A DNA stretch of 64,000 bases from the NCBI GenBank assembly GCA_023954415.1, contig JAMLIB010000011.1, forward strand, positions 62,001 through 126,000. The letters run 5' to 3'. The position numbers and the translations under genes are program-made. The first letter of the stretch is position 1. Every line of letters starts with the position of its first letter. This stretch comes from Trueperaceae bacterium (lineage in GTDB: Bacteria; Deinococcota; Deinococci; Deinococcales; Trueperaceae). The notes beneath the pieces were generated by a model, which saw only the letters and a list, made by a program, of their open reading frames with translations, searched no databases and was not told where the DNA came from. Below are positions 1 to 8,548 of this stretch, in pieces.

Positions 1-979
1 TCGCCTCGACCGCCCTGCCCTGCGGGTCGAGGATCGAGCGTCGCAGCATGACGTCGACCACCGCGTTGTAGGTCCGCCGGCCGGCGGCGTGGCCGCTAGC
101 GCCGGCGCTCGCAGGCCGGTCCGGACTACCGTGCCGGTCCGCCTCGCCATGCGGGTGATGATGATCGTGAGCGCCGCCATCCGCGTGGTCGTGGTGTTCC
201 CCGCCCAGCCCCCAGGCCTCGCGCTCGGCGACGTGCTCCCTGACGATCTCGGGATCCCGCTCGGTGCGCGTCAGCACGCGCCTGCGCACTTCCTGGTACG
301 CCTCCTCGACGCCGCCGAGGTCGCGCCTGAAGCGGTCCTTGTCGAGCTTGTCGCCGGTCGCCGAGTCCCAGAGCCGACACGTGTCGGGGCTGATCTCGTC
401 GGCCAGCACGATGTCGCCGTCTACGGTGACGCCGAACTCGAGCTTGAAGTCGATGAGGTCTAGCCCTCGCGCCGCGAAGAACGGCTTCAGGAGGTCGTTC
501 ACCTCGGCCGTCAGTTCGAACAGCGTCTCGAGCTCCTCCGGCGTGACGATACCGAGGGCGACGGCGGCCGCGTCGTTCAACATGGGGTCGCCGAGCGCGT
601 CGTCCTTCAAGCACCACTCGACGACCACGGGGTCGAGCTCGCCGCCCTCGGGCACGCCGTAGCGTTTGGCGAACGAGCCCGCCGCGCGGTTGCGCACGAC
701 GACCTCGAGCGGCACGATGCGCACGGCCTTGACGAGCTGCTCCCTCGGCGACAGGAGCGCCTCCAAGTGCGTCGGCACCCCGGCCTCGGCCAGGAACTCG
801 AAGATGCGCGTGGCGACGGCGGCGTTCACCTCGCCCTTGCCCGCGATGCTGCCGCGCTTCTGCGCGTTGAAGGCCGTGGCGTCGTCCTTGTACTCGATGA
901 CGTGCAGCTCGGGGTCGGCGGTCGCGTAGACCTTCTTGGCCTTGCCCTCGTACAGCAGTTCGGTCCTCTGGGCGCTCAC
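1..979 (-). CDS. purC: PurC-PurS fusion: SAICAR synthetase joined to an FGAM synthetase PurS subunit (3' end outside window)
   Basis: The reading frame from GTG at 979 has no stop before the window edge. Residues 1 to about 245 are SAICAR synthetase (CAIR + aspartate + ATP to SAICAR), with [11 protein letters not shown] near the N terminus and the signature [13 protein letters not shown] His/Asp/Gly-rich linker follows (about residues 250-300, with runs such as HHDH and HDHHHPH). From about residue 304 the sequence matches the start of PurS ([24 protein letters not shown], written here only to show the hallmark LDPQGRAVE). PurS is the small subunit of PurL/PurQ-type FGAM synthetase and is usually a separate ~80-residue protein encoded right after purC. 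I checked every codon of the linker and PurS start: no stop and no frameshift. GTG follows a TATCAT hexamer by 6 nt, so the mRNA is probably leaderless. purB lies 100 nt upstream on the same strand. Confidence 0.9.
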   Translation of the reverse strand, partial: MSAQRTELLYEGKAKKVYATADPELHVIEYKDDATAFNAQKRGSIAGKGEVNAAVATRIFEFLAEAGVPTHLEALLSPREQLVKAVRIVPLEVVVRNRAAGSFAKRYGVPEGGELDPVVVEWCLKDDALGDPMLNDAAAVALGIVTPEELETLFELTAEVNDLLKPFFAARGLDLIDFKLEFGVTVDGDIVLADEISPDTCRLWDSATGDKLDKDRFRRDLGGVEEAYQEVRRRVLTRTERDPEIVREHVAEREAWGLGGEHHDHADGGAHDHHHPHGEADRHGSPDRPASAGASGHAAGRRTYNAVVDVMLRRSILDPQGRAVEA

Positions 980-985
980 GGGCCG

Positions 986-991
986 ATGATA
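986..991 (-). promoter_or_regulatory. -10 element of purC (leaderless)
   Basis: TATCAT on the minus strand ends 6 nt before the GTG start of purC and no Shine-Dalgarno sequence fits between. This is the expected geometry of a leaderless transcript. Confidence 0.6.
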
Positions 992-1079
992 GCAGGGGTG
1001 CCGGGGCGGCCGACGCGCGGCCGGCCGACGGCGAGCGACACGCGCTCGAGCCGCCGCGCCCGAGGCCGCTGGTCCGGGG

Positions 1080-2384
1080 CTACAGCCCGTTCGCCTCGAA
1101 GATGCGGTCTACGAAGCGCAGGTACCAGGCAGGGTCGAACGCGGCGGCCAGCTCGGTCGGGCTCAAGGGGAGTCCCGGCTCGACGGCTAGCAGGTCGCGC
1201 AGGTGCTCGCCCGTCTCCCAGCAGCGCAGCGACGCGCGCTGCACGAGGCCGTAGGCGGCCTCGCGGCTCATGCCGGCCTCGATGAGGAGGTGCAGGACGC
1301 GCTGCGAGTAGACGAGCCCCTTGAGCGCGTCCAGGTTCTCGCCCATCCGCTCCGGGTAGACGACGAGGCCGGCCAGGACGGAGGCCAGGCGCCTGAGGGC
1401 GTACACGGCCAGCGTCGTGGAGTCGGGGAGGATGATGCGCTCCGCGGCCGAGTGGCTGATGTCGCGCTCGTGCCAGAGCGCCACGTTCTCGAGGGCCGCC
1501 TGCAGGTTGGCGCGCATGACGCGGGCCACGCCCGTCAGGTTCTCCGAGGCGATCGGGTTCTTCTTGTGCGGCATGGACGACGAGCCGGTCTGGCCGCGGG
1601 CGAACCCTTCCTGTGCCTCGCGGACCTCGGTGCGCTGGAGGTGGCGGATCTCCAGGACCACGCGCTCGATGCTCGTGCCGAGGATCGCGAGCGCCGCCAT
1701 GACCTCGGCGTGCCGGTCGCGCGCCACCGTCTGGTTCGTGACCGGATCGGGCGCGAGGCCGAGGGCGGCGGCGACCGCCGCCTCGACCTGGGGCGGCACG
1801 TGCGCGTAGGTGCCGACGGAGCCGGAGAGCATGGCGACCTCGATGCCGGCCTTGGCGCGGCGCAGGCGCTCCTCGTCGCGCCCGAAGGCGGCGGCGAAGT
1901 TGAGGAACTTGAGGCCGAACGTCATCGGCTCCGCATGAATGCCGTGGGTGCGCCCGATGCACGGCGTGTGGCGGTAACGCTGCGCGAGCTCGAAGAGCCG
2001 CTCCTTGACGGTCGCGAGGTCGGCGAGGACGGTGGCGAGGGCGCGACCGAGAACGAGGTTCTGCGCCGTGTCGACGACGTCGGTGCTCGTCAGGCCGTAG
2101 TGCACGAAGCGCGCGCCCTCGCCGAGCCGCTCCGTGAGCGCGCGGGTGAACGCGACGATGTCGTGACGCGTCTCCGCCTCCAAAGTCGCTACGCGGACGG
2201 CGAACTCCTCGTCGAGCGGCCGCGCCTGCGCCGCGCGCCTCAGCTCGGCGGTCGTGCCGGTCGGCACCTCGCCGAGCCGCTCCCAGGCCTCGGTGGCGGC
2301 CAGCTCGACCTCGAGCCACGCGCGGTAGCGCTCGGCCTCGCTCCACAAGCTCCGCATGTCTGGGGTGGAATACCGTTCGATCAT
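1080..2384 (-). CDS. purB: Adenylosuccinate lyase
   Basis: 434 residues. Cleaves SAICAR to AICAR and adenylosuccinate to AMP, acting twice in purine synthesis. It belongs to the fumarase/aspartase superfamily: RTHGIHAEP with the catalytic His near residue 147, and the flexible signature loop [11 protein letters not shown] at about 267-277 with the catalytic serine. Length matches the short bacterial form (about 430-435). ATG at 2384 is chosen because a TAGCTT hexamer lies 7 nt upstream and because [10 protein letters not shown] is the usual N terminus of the family; the frame stays open further upstream but that part looks noncoding. It precedes purC-purS on the same strand, and both serve the SAICAR steps. 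Confidence 0.95.
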   Translation of the reverse strand: MIERYSTPDMRSLWSEAERYRAWLEVELAATEAWERLGEVPTGTTAELRRAAQARPLDEEFAVRVATLEAETRHDIVAFTRALTERLGEGARFVHYGLTSTDVVDTAQNLVLGRALATVLADLATVKERLFELAQRYRHTPCIGRTHGIHAEPMTFGLKFLNFAAAFGRDEERLRRAKAGIEVAMLSGSVGTYAHVPPQVEAAVAAALGLAPDPVTNQTVARDRHAEVMAALAILGTSIERVVLEIRHLQRTEVREAQEGFARGQTGSSSMPHKKNPIASENLTGVARVMRANLQAALENVALWHERDISHSAAERIILPDSTTLAVYALRRLASVLAGLVVYPERMGENLDALKGLVYSQRVLHLLIEAGMSREAAYGLVQRASLRCWETGEHLRDLLAVEPGLPLSPTELAAAFDPAWYLRFVDRIFEANGL

Positions 2385-2391
2385 CGCGGGC

Positions 2392-2397
2392 AAGCTA
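2392..2397 (-). promoter_or_regulatory. -10-like element of purB (leaderless)
   Basis: TAGCTT on the minus strand ends 7 nt before the purB ATG. No Shine-Dalgarno sequence is present. Confidence 0.45.
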
Positions 2398-2601
2398 CCA
2401 CGCCCATCCTTCACGCCAGAACCGGGCAGGGGGCGTGCCGGATGGTAAACTTTCCCGTCAGGCCGCCTGCCGGCTCCCCACGACGACCCATCCTTGCGAA
2501 CGGCTCGGGGCGTGGTGTGCCCGCGCGAGCATCGGCGGCGCGGCACGTCGGCTGGACGCGTGGCGCGCGTCAGGGGCAAGCAAGCGGCATCGGAGGTCGC
2601 G

Positions 2602-5046
2602 TTGAACGAGGGTCAAGTCGTCCCCGTCCAGATCACGGACGAGATCAAGACGAGTTTCATCAACTACGCCATGTCGGTCATCGTGGAGCGGGCGCTGCCC
2701 GACGTCCGCGACGGCCTCAAGCCCGTGCAGCGCCGCATCCTGTTCGCGATGCACCAGATGGGCCTGGCGTCGAACCGCAAGCACATCAAGAGCGCCGGGG
2801 TCGTGGGCGAGGTCATCGGCAAGTACCACCCGCACGGCGACTCGGCCATCTACGACGCCATGGTGCGCCTGGCGCAGGACTGGAACCTGCGCTACCGTCT
2901 CGTTGACGGGCAGGGGAACTTCGGCTCGATCGACGGCGACCCACCGGCCGCCTACCGCTACACGGAAGCGCGCATGACGAGCGTCGCCGAGGCCATCCTC
3001 GCGGACATCGACATGGAGACCGTCGACTTCCGCGACAACTTCGACGGCACCCTCCAGGAGCCGACGGTGCTCCCTTCGGCCGTACCGAACCTGCTCGTGA
3101 ACGGCGCCGCCGGCATCGCGGTCGGCATGGCGACGAACATGGCGCCGCACAACCTGGGCGAGATCGTCGACGGGCTCGTGGCCATGATCGACGAGCCGGA
3201 GATAGACACCGCCGGCCTGATGCGCCACGTCCACGGCCCCGACTTCCCCACGGGCGGCATCATCGGCCGCGACGGGATCAGGCAGGCGTTCGAGACGGGC
3301 CGCGGCAGCATCCGCGTGCGCGGGCGGGCGCGCATCGAGGACCACAACCAGCGCACGGCCGTCGTGGTCACCGAGATCCCGTACCAGGTCAACAAGACGT
3401 CGCTCATACAGACGGTCGCGCAGCTCGTGCGCGCCAAGAAGATCGAGGACATCAGCAACATCCGCGACGAGTCCGACCGCCACGGCATGCGCATCGTCTT
3501 CGAGCTCAAGCGCGGCGCCCTGGGCGAGCTCGTCCTCAACCAGCTCTACAAGTTCACGCAGCTCCAGACGACGTTCGCCGTCAACAACGTCGTCATCGTA
3601 GACAACTCGCCGCGCATCCTCTCCCTCAGGGAGATGCTGCGGTACTTCCTCGACCACCGCGTCATCGTCGTGAGGCGCCGCTCGGAGTTCGAGCTGCGCA
3701 GGGCGCGCGAGCGGGCGCACATCCTCGAGGGCTACCTCATCGCCCTCGACAACCTCGACGCCGTCATCGCGCTCATCCGGGCCTCGAAGGACGGGCCGGA
3801 GGCCAAGGCGGCGCTCATGCGCGAGTTCGGGCTCTCCGACCCGCAGGCGCAGGCCGTGCTCGACATGCGCCTGCAGCGCCTCACGGGCCTGGAGCGCGAG
3901 AAGATCAACGAGGAGTACCGCGAGCTGCAGGAGCAGATCGCCAGGCTCGAGCTCATCCTCAACGACGCGGCCGAGCTCTGGCGCGTCATCCGCAAGGAGC
4001 TGCAGGACGTCAAGAAGCAGTTCGCCGACCCGCGCCGCACGCTCATAACGGACCTGACGGACGAGATCGGCAAGGAGGACCTCATCGCGGAGGAGAACGT
4101 CGCCGTGACGCTCACGCGCGGCGGCTACATCAAGCGCACGGCCCTGACGAGCTACCGCAGCCAGGCGCGGGGCGGGCGCGGCTCGACGGCGCAGAAGGCT
4201 AAGGAGGACGACGTCAACTCGATCCTCCTCGTGGGCAGCACCCACGACTACCTCCTCTTCTTCACCGACCGCGGCCGCGTCTACCGCGAGAAGATCTACG
4301 ACCTCCCCGAGGCCGAGCGCGCGGCGCGCGGCGGCCACATCCGCAACCTCCTCCCGCTGGCAGAGGGCGAGAACGTCCAGACGGTCCTGTCCCTCAAGGA
4401 CCTCGACCAGGACGGCCACTTCGTCTTCGCCACCAAGGGTGGTCTCGTGAAGCGCACGCGCATCCGCGAGTACGGCAACATCAACGCCGCCGGTCTCGTA
4501 GCCATCAACCTGCTGGACGGCGACGAGCTCGTGGCCGTGCGCATCACGGACGGCAACGCCGACGTGGTGCTCGGCACGCGCGACGGTCAGGCCATCCGCT
4601 TCGCCGAGGAGGACGCACGCGAGACGGGCAGGGCCACCCAGGGCGTCATCGGCATCCGCCTCAAGCGGGGCGACGCCGTCGTCAGCCTCGCGGTCATCCA
4701 GCAGGGTCAGAAGGAGCAGGCCGAGCTGCTCAGCGTCACGGAGAGCGGCCTCGGCAAGCGCACGCCCTTGGCCGAGTACCCCGTGCAGGGCCGCGGCGGT
4801 CAGGGCGTCATCGGCCACCGGCTCTCCGACCGGACGGGCGCCATGGTCACGCTCTCCCCCGTCCTGGGCAGCGAGGAGCTGTTCGTGCTCTCCGAGAACG
4901 GCATCCTGATCCGCACGTCGGTCGCGCAGGTGAGCTCGTACGGTCGCTCGACGCAGGGCGTCACCGTGATGCGGCTCGACGACGGCGACCGCGTGGTGGC
5001 CGCCATGGTCATGCCGAGCGAGGCCGAGCTGGAAGCGATGAACTAG
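2602..5046 (+). CDS. gyrA: DNA gyrase subunit A
   Basis: 814 residues from TTG at 2602, chosen because GGAGG at 2592-2596 sits 5 nt upstream; the frame is open back to a TTG at 2494 but the extra residues do not resemble GyrA. The breakage-reunion domain shows the catalytic tyrosine in [10 protein letters not shown] (about Tyr120). The quinolone-resistance region [10 protein letters not shown] has the sensitive-type Ser81 and Asp85. The C-terminal wrapping domain carries a GyrA box as QARGGRG (canonical QRRGGKG), which marks gyrase rather than ParC. Works with GyrB (not in this window) to introduce negative supercoils. Divergent from purB across about 217 nt. Confidence 0.95.
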   Translation: MNEGQVVPVQITDEIKTSFINYAMSVIVERALPDVRDGLKPVQRRILFAMHQMGLASNRKHIKSAGVVGEVIGKYHPHGDSAIYDAMVRLAQDWNLRYRLVDGQGNFGSIDGDPPAAYRYTEARMTSVAEAILADIDMETVDFRDNFDGTLQEPTVLPSAVPNLLVNGAAGIAVGMATNMAPHNLGEIVDGLVAMIDEPEIDTAGLMRHVHGPDFPTGGIIGRDGIRQAFETGRGSIRVRGRARIEDHNQRTAVVVTEIPYQVNKTSLIQTVAQLVRAKKIEDISNIRDESDRHGMRIVFELKRGALGELVLNQLYKFTQLQTTFAVNNVVIVDNSPRILSLREMLRYFLDHRVIVVRRRSEFELRRARERAHILEGYLIALDNLDAVIALIRASKDGPEAKAALMREFGLSDPQAQAVLDMRLQRLTGLEREKINEEYRELQEQIARLELILNDAAELWRVIRKELQDVKKQFADPRRTLITDLTDEIGKEDLIAEENVAVTLTRGGYIKRTALTSYRSQARGGRGSTAQKAKEDDVNSILLVGSTHDYLLFFTDRGRVYREKIYDLPEAERAARGGHIRNLLPLAEGENVQTVLSLKDLDQDGHFVFATKGGLVKRTRIREYGNINAAGLVAINLLDGDELVAVRITDGNADVVLGTRDGQAIRFAEEDARETGRATQGVIGIRLKRGDAVVSLAVIQQGQKEQAELLSVTESGLGKRTPLAEYPVQGRGGQGVIGHRLSDRTGAMVTLSPVLGSEELFVLSENGILIRTSVAQVSSYGRSTQGVTVMRLDDGDRVVAAMVMPSEAELEAMN

Positions 5047-5086
5047 GGCGGCGCGCCGTTACCCGGACCGCTTACGGGCACCGCGT

Positions 5087-5092
5087 TATCAT
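5087..5092 (+). promoter_or_regulatory. -10 element of the nucleoside hydrolase gene (leaderless)
   Basis: TATCAT ends 6 nt before GTG at 5099, with no Shine-Dalgarno sequence between. Confidence 0.6.
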
Positions 5093-5098
5093 GCGCAG

Positions 5099-6025
5099 GT
5101 GCCCGTACCCATCTGGCTTGACTGCGACCCGGGTCATGACGACGTCATCGCCATCTTCCTGGCGGCCCAGCGGTCGGACCTGATCGGCATCAGCGTGGTG
5201 AGCGGCAACGCTCCCCTGACCTTCACGGAACGCAACGGCCTCACGGCCTGCCAGGTCGCCGGCCTCACCACGCCGGTGCATAGGGGCGCTGCCAGACCGC
5301 TCGTGCGACCGGCGCAGCACGCCGAGTACATCCACGGTGAGTCCGGCCTCGACGGCCCGGCGATCCCGGCCCTGACGAGGAAGGCGAGCGGGGTGCCCGC
5401 CGTGCGCGCCCTCCTGGACGCGGCGGAGAAGCACGCCGGGCTGTGGGTCGTGGCCGTCGGCCCGCTTACGAACGTCGCACTCGCCCTGCTCCTCGAGCCG
5501 GGGCTCGCCCAGCGCCTCGCCGGCATCAGCGTCATGGGCGGCACGTGGGGCCCCGGCAACGTCACTGCTGCTGCCGAGTTCAACGTCTGGGCCGACCCCG
5601 AAGCGGCGCAGCTCGTGCTGGAGGCCGGCGCCAACGTCGTCCTCGCCGGTCTCGACCTGACCCATCAGTTCGTCATGGACCGGGGGCGCATCGCACAGAT
5701 CCGGGCGCTCGGCACGCGGACGGCGCTCTTCAGCGCCGACCTGCTCGACTACTTCGCGGCGGCGTACGCCCGCTCGTACGGCGGTCCGGCGCTAGGGCCG
5801 CTCCACGACCCGTGCTCGGTCCTCGCCGTGACGGACCCGCACCTCTTCGCGTCCGAGCCAAGGCACGTGGCGGTCGAGTGCGCCGGCGAGCTCACCCGCG
5901 GGATGACCGTCGTCGACAGGCGCACGGGCCCACGCGTGCTGCCGCCCAACGCGACGGTGCTGACGAACATCGACCACGAGGCCGCCTTCCAGGTCCTGAT
6001 GGACGCGTTGGGGGCGTCCTTATGA
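5099..6025 (+). CDS. Inosine-uridine-type nucleoside hydrolase
   Basis: 308 residues. Hydrolyses the N-glycosidic bond of ribonucleosides to base and ribose (salvage). The N terminus carries the calcium-binding signature DCDPGHDD (residues 8-15) of the IU_nuc_hydro family, followed by typical blocks: NAPLTFTERN, a VAVGPLTNVALAL helix, ISVMGG and EFNVWADPEAA. Near the C terminus, LHDPCSVLAV supplies the last conserved metal-site Asp. Length is normal for the family. GTG at 5099 is set by the close TATCAT hexamer. Substrate preference (purine, pyrimidine or both) cannot be read from sequence. It ends about 110 nt before ftsE on the same strand. Confidence 0.9.
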   Translation: MPVPIWLDCDPGHDDVIAIFLAAQRSDLIGISVVSGNAPLTFTERNGLTACQVAGLTTPVHRGAARPLVRPAQHAEYIHGESGLDGPAIPALTRKASGVPAVRALLDAAEKHAGLWVVAVGPLTNVALALLLEPGLAQRLAGISVMGGTWGPGNVTAAAEFNVWADPEAAQLVLEAGANVVLAGLDLTHQFVMDRGRIAQIRALGTRTALFSADLLDYFAAAYARSYGGPALGPLHDPCSVLAVTDPHLFASEPRHVAVECAGELTRGMTVVDRRTGPRVLPPNATVLTNIDHEAAFQVLMDALGASL

Positions 6026-6134
6026 GGCCCGGACGGGTCGCGCGCGACACGAACGCGTCCGAGGCGTCGTCGTGAGACCCGCGCCAGGCACCCGCGGCTC
6101 CGGCGCTCGCGGCGCCGCGCCCGTCTCCTCCGGC

Positions 6135-6815
6135 ATGGTCGAGTTCAGGCACGTCACCAAGACCTACCCCCGCACGCATACGCACGCCCTCAAGGACGTC
6201 GACTTCCACATCGCCAAGGGCGAGTTCGTCTACGTGACGGGCCACTCCGGCGCCGGCAAGTCCACCATGCTGGCGCTCATGCTGCGCAGGATCGTCGCCA
6301 CCGAGGGAACCGTCGCGGTCGCCGGGCAGGACGTCGCGCGCGTCCCGGACTCGCGTCTGCCCATGCTGCGGCGCCACATCGGCATGATCTTCCAGGACCA
6401 CCGCCTGCTCGGCCACCTGTCCGCCTTCGAGAACCTGACGTTCACGCTGCGGGCCGTCGCGGCACGCGGCAACCACGAGCAGCGCGCCATGGCCGTCCTC
6501 CGGCAGGTGGGGCTGGCGCATAAGCGCAAGGCCTACCCGATCGAGCTGAGCCTCGGCGAGCAGCAGCGGGTCGCCATCGCGAGGGCGATGGTGACCGACG
6601 CCCCGCTCCTGCTGGCGGACGAGCCGACGGGCAACCTGGACCCCGACACCGCGCTCGAGATCATGGAGCTCCTCGACGACATCAACCTGCGCGGCACGAC
6701 CATCCTGCTCGCGACGCACGCCCGCGACCTCGTGGACAGCTACAAGCGCCGCACGCTGGTGCTCCGCAACGGCGAGCTCGTCCGCGACGACGCGCGCGGC
6801 GGCTACTCGCTCTAG
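6135..6815 (+). CDS. ftsE: FtsE-type ABC ATPase, signature motif altered, no ftsX beside it
   Basis: 226 residues from ATG 6135, which matches the family N terminus (MVEFRHVTKTYP); the frame is open to GTG 6072. FtsE is the cytoplasmic ATPase of the FtsEX complex that activates peptidoglycan hydrolases at the division site. Visible motifs: Walker A GHSGAGKS (36-43), Q-loop in IGMIFQDHRLL, Walker B LLLADEPTGNLD (about 158-169) and the switch His in LLATHARDL (about 195). The signature motif reads LSLGEQQ (138-144) instead of the usual LSGGEQQ. ftsX normally follows directly; here the next gene is convergent and unrelated. The sequence resembles FtsE more than LolD, but an FtsE-like ATPase serving a different permease is possible. 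Confidence 0.75.
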   Translation: MVEFRHVTKTYPRTHTHALKDVDFHIAKGEFVYVTGHSGAGKSTMLALMLRRIVATEGTVAVAGQDVARVPDSRLPMLRRHIGMIFQDHRLLGHLSAFENLTFTLRAVAARGNHEQRAMAVLRQVGLAHKRKAYPIELSLGEQQRVAIARAMVTDAPLLLADEPTGNLDPDTALEIMELLDDINLRGTTILLATHARDLVDSYKRRTLVLRNGELVRDDARGGYSL

Positions 6816-6841
6816 GCCGGGAACCGGCGGGGCGCGTCGGG

Positions 6842-6878
6842 GCCGGCGCGCGGGGCCTCGGCGCCGGCGCGCGGGGCC
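6842..6878. repeat. Two copies of a 16-bp direct repeat between convergent genes
   Basis: GCCGGCGCGCGGGGCC occurs at 6842-6857 and 6863-6878, in the 76-nt gap between ftsE and the metallophosphoesterase. It could be low-complexity GC-rich sequence. Confidence 0.5.
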
Positions 6879-6891
6879 GTGCGCGGGCTCG

Positions 6892-7656
6892 TCAAGGTTG
6901 CGAAGCCGCGAGGGCTATCACGCTGAGGTCGAGCCGGTCGTCGTCCAGGAGCAGCTCCAGGAACTGGAGCTTGCCGAGGGCGTCGACCATGGCGAAGCCG
7001 TTCTCCTTGTCGACGTAGACGCCGTCCTTCATGACCGTGTGCCCGTACACCCCGAAACGATGCCCCGCCTGCTTGACGAGCTCCGGCTTGTTGAACCACC
7101 ACGACTTCGTGTCGGGGTCGTGATAGAAGAAGTCGTCGAAGACCTGCATGCCCGGCAGCGGCCCGGCGTGGGCGAACTGCACGCCGTGGAACACGACCTC
7201 ACGCGGCATGGCCGCGAACCACGCGCGCAGGTCGTCTGGCAGCTCGACGCCGCCCTTCGAGGCGTCGAACTCCACGTGGCTCATCCCCCCGCGCGTGGAG
7301 AGCTCGTAGCGGTGGTCGAAGGCGGCCTCGTCGTGGTTGCCTATGATGACCGAGACGTTGCCCTCGCTCTGGTCGACGTACCGCTTGAAGCGGTAGAGCT
7401 CCCTGATCTGCGCCTTGGACGCCCGGCGCAGGTGGTCGGGGTCGGACGGGTCGTACGGTTCGACGCCCACGGCGTTGGCGTAGTCGCGCGCGTCTTTGTA
7501 GTGCACGAGATCGCCGACGCAGACGACGCGGTAGCGCCCTTCCATGACGGCCTGCATCGGCTCCAGCGTGGCCGTGGCCGCGGAGGCGGCGCGCAGCACG
7601 CGCCAGAGCTCCGGCCACTGGCCATGCACGTCGCCGATGGCGATGACCTTGATCAC
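6892..7656 (-). CDS. Metallophosphoesterase (calcineurin-like)
   Basis: 254 residues from GTG 7656 (weak GGAAG upstream). Has the full two-metal phosphoesterase motif set: GDVHG (8-12), GDLVHYKD, GNHDE and, near the C terminus, YGHTV, so it is probably catalytically competent. The family includes protein phosphatases and diadenosine-tetraphosphate hydrolases (ApaH-like), and the specific substrate cannot be assigned. The sequence is rich in acidic and aromatic residues with no signal peptide or membrane segment, so it is cytoplasmic. The DdrA-like gene lies just upstream on the same strand with a 34-nt gap, so the two may be co-transcribed. Confidence 0.8.
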   Translation of the reverse strand: MIKVIAIGDVHGQWPELWRVLRAASAATATLEPMQAVMEGRYRVVCVGDLVHYKDARDYANAVGVEPYDPSDPDHLRRASKAQIRELYRFKRYVDQSEGNVSVIIGNHDEAAFDHRYELSTRGGMSHVEFDASKGGVELPDDLRAWFAAMPREVVFHGVQFAHAGPLPGMQVFDDFFYHDPDTKSWWFNKPELVKQAGHRFGVYGHTVMKDGVYVDKENGFAMVDALGKLQFLELLLDDDRLDLSVIALAASQP

Positions 7657-7690
7657 GCTTCCGCCCCGCGCGTCAGCGGTGCCCCCACGC

Positions 7691-8446
7691 TCATCTCGGC
7701 TCCGCCTCCCGCCGCAGGAGGACGGCCCGCAGCTGCCCGTACAGTTCGCGCGACTCCTCCGGGGTACGACCGTAGCCGCCGTAACGAACGACGAGCTTGG
7801 CGGCCTCCTTGCCGAGTCCCTCGTCGTTGAGCCGCTCCACGAGCCGCTCGATGACATCGTGGCCGCTCGGGTTGCTCACGGCCTGCCGCTCCACCTCTCC
7901 GTCTGCGCCCGGTTCCGCTTTCATCGACGCGAGCGGCTCCGTGCCGACGTACGCGGTCGACCGCGCCCTGCTCGCGCCTTGCGCAAGGGAAGCGGGCACG
8001 GGCTCCGGCTCGAACAGCGCCTCGCCGGTCTCCGGGTCGAAGTCGACCCAGTAGTCGGGGGCCTCCTCTACGTACGGCAGCCGCAAGCCGAACTGAGAAG
8101 CACAACGCGCCAGGGCGAGCTCTCCCAAGCGCGAGTACGGGCTGCCTTCAGGTAACGCGCCGCCTGGCGGCGCGGCCGCCGCGACCACGGGCACGGCGAC
8201 GACGTCGGAGCGTGTCACGCCGGCGACCGTGAGGTTGGCGACCAACGCGGACGCCCCCATGGGCTCGAGGGTGAACGACCAGCCCCAGCGGCCGCAGGCA
8301 GCGTCCAGGCGCTCGGCCACCGCCTCGCGCGCCGCGTAAGGCTCCAGCCGCACCCGCGCCCCGCCGGGCTCGACCTCGGCGACATGCCAGCGCAAGGCGT
8401 CGGACGTGAGAGGCGGAGCGAGTCTGGCGCTCAGCTCGGGCTGCAC
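7691..8446 (-). CDS. ddrA: DdrA-like Rad52-family DNA-end-binding protein
   Basis: 251 residues from GTG 8446. The N-terminal ~130 residues fit the Rad52/DdrA fold: an opening PELSARLAPPLTSDALRWH, then RLDAACGRWGWSFTLEPM, LVANLTVAGVTRSD, and the helix ELALARCASQFGLRLPYV. This corresponds to the family pattern of a damaged-DNA single-strand annealing core (DAMKRCAVQFGIG in Deinococcus). DdrA of Deinococcus radiodurans binds and protects 3' ends after irradiation. The C-terminal half (after about 150) is an acidic linker and a short helix-rich tail, poorly conserved. The close TATAGT hexamer indicates a leaderless mRNA. I see no radiation/desiccation response palindrome upstream. Assigned by remembered family resemblance, not a search. 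Confidence 0.65.
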   Translation of the reverse strand: MQPELSARLAPPLTSDALRWHVAEVEPGGARVRLEPYAAREAVAERLDAACGRWGWSFTLEPMGASALVANLTVAGVTRSDVVAVPVVAAAAPPGGALPEGSPYSRLGELALARCASQFGLRLPYVEEAPDYWVDFDPETGEALFEPEPVPASLAQGASRARSTAYVGTEPLASMKAEPGADGEVERQAVSNPSGHDVIERLVERLNDEGLGKEAAKLVVRYGGYGRTPEESRELYGQLRAVLLRREAEPR

Positions 8447-8452
8447 CTCAGC

Positions 8453-8458
8453 ACTATA
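8453..8458 (-). promoter_or_regulatory. -10 element of the ddrA-like gene (leaderless)
   Basis: TATAGT on the minus strand ends 6 nt before the GTG at 8446. Confidence 0.6.
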
Positions 8459-8535
8459 GCAACGCGCACAACGCGTAGGACGCGAAAGACGCCACCCGTA
8501 CGCCACCGGTCGGAGGGAGGCTTACGGGGGTGCGG

Positions 8536-8541
8536 TAATGT
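8536..8541 (+). promoter_or_regulatory. -10 element of the 865-residue membrane protein gene (leaderless)
   Basis: TAATGT ends 7 nt before ATG 8549. It lies back-to-back with the ddrA-like promoter about 80 nt away. Confidence 0.5.
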
Positions 8542-8548
8542 TGGGACC

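Noticed and set aside
1-300. The PurC-PurS join as a sequencing frameshift artefact
   Set aside because: The frame is open through the linker and both domains read in the same frame, which an indel would break. Only resequencing can exclude a missed stop.
2458-4818. Very long open frame on the strand opposite gyrA (786 codons)
   Set aside because: Antisense shadow of a conserved gene. High GC removes stops; the translation is Asp/Val/Leu/Arg-rich with no recognisable domain.
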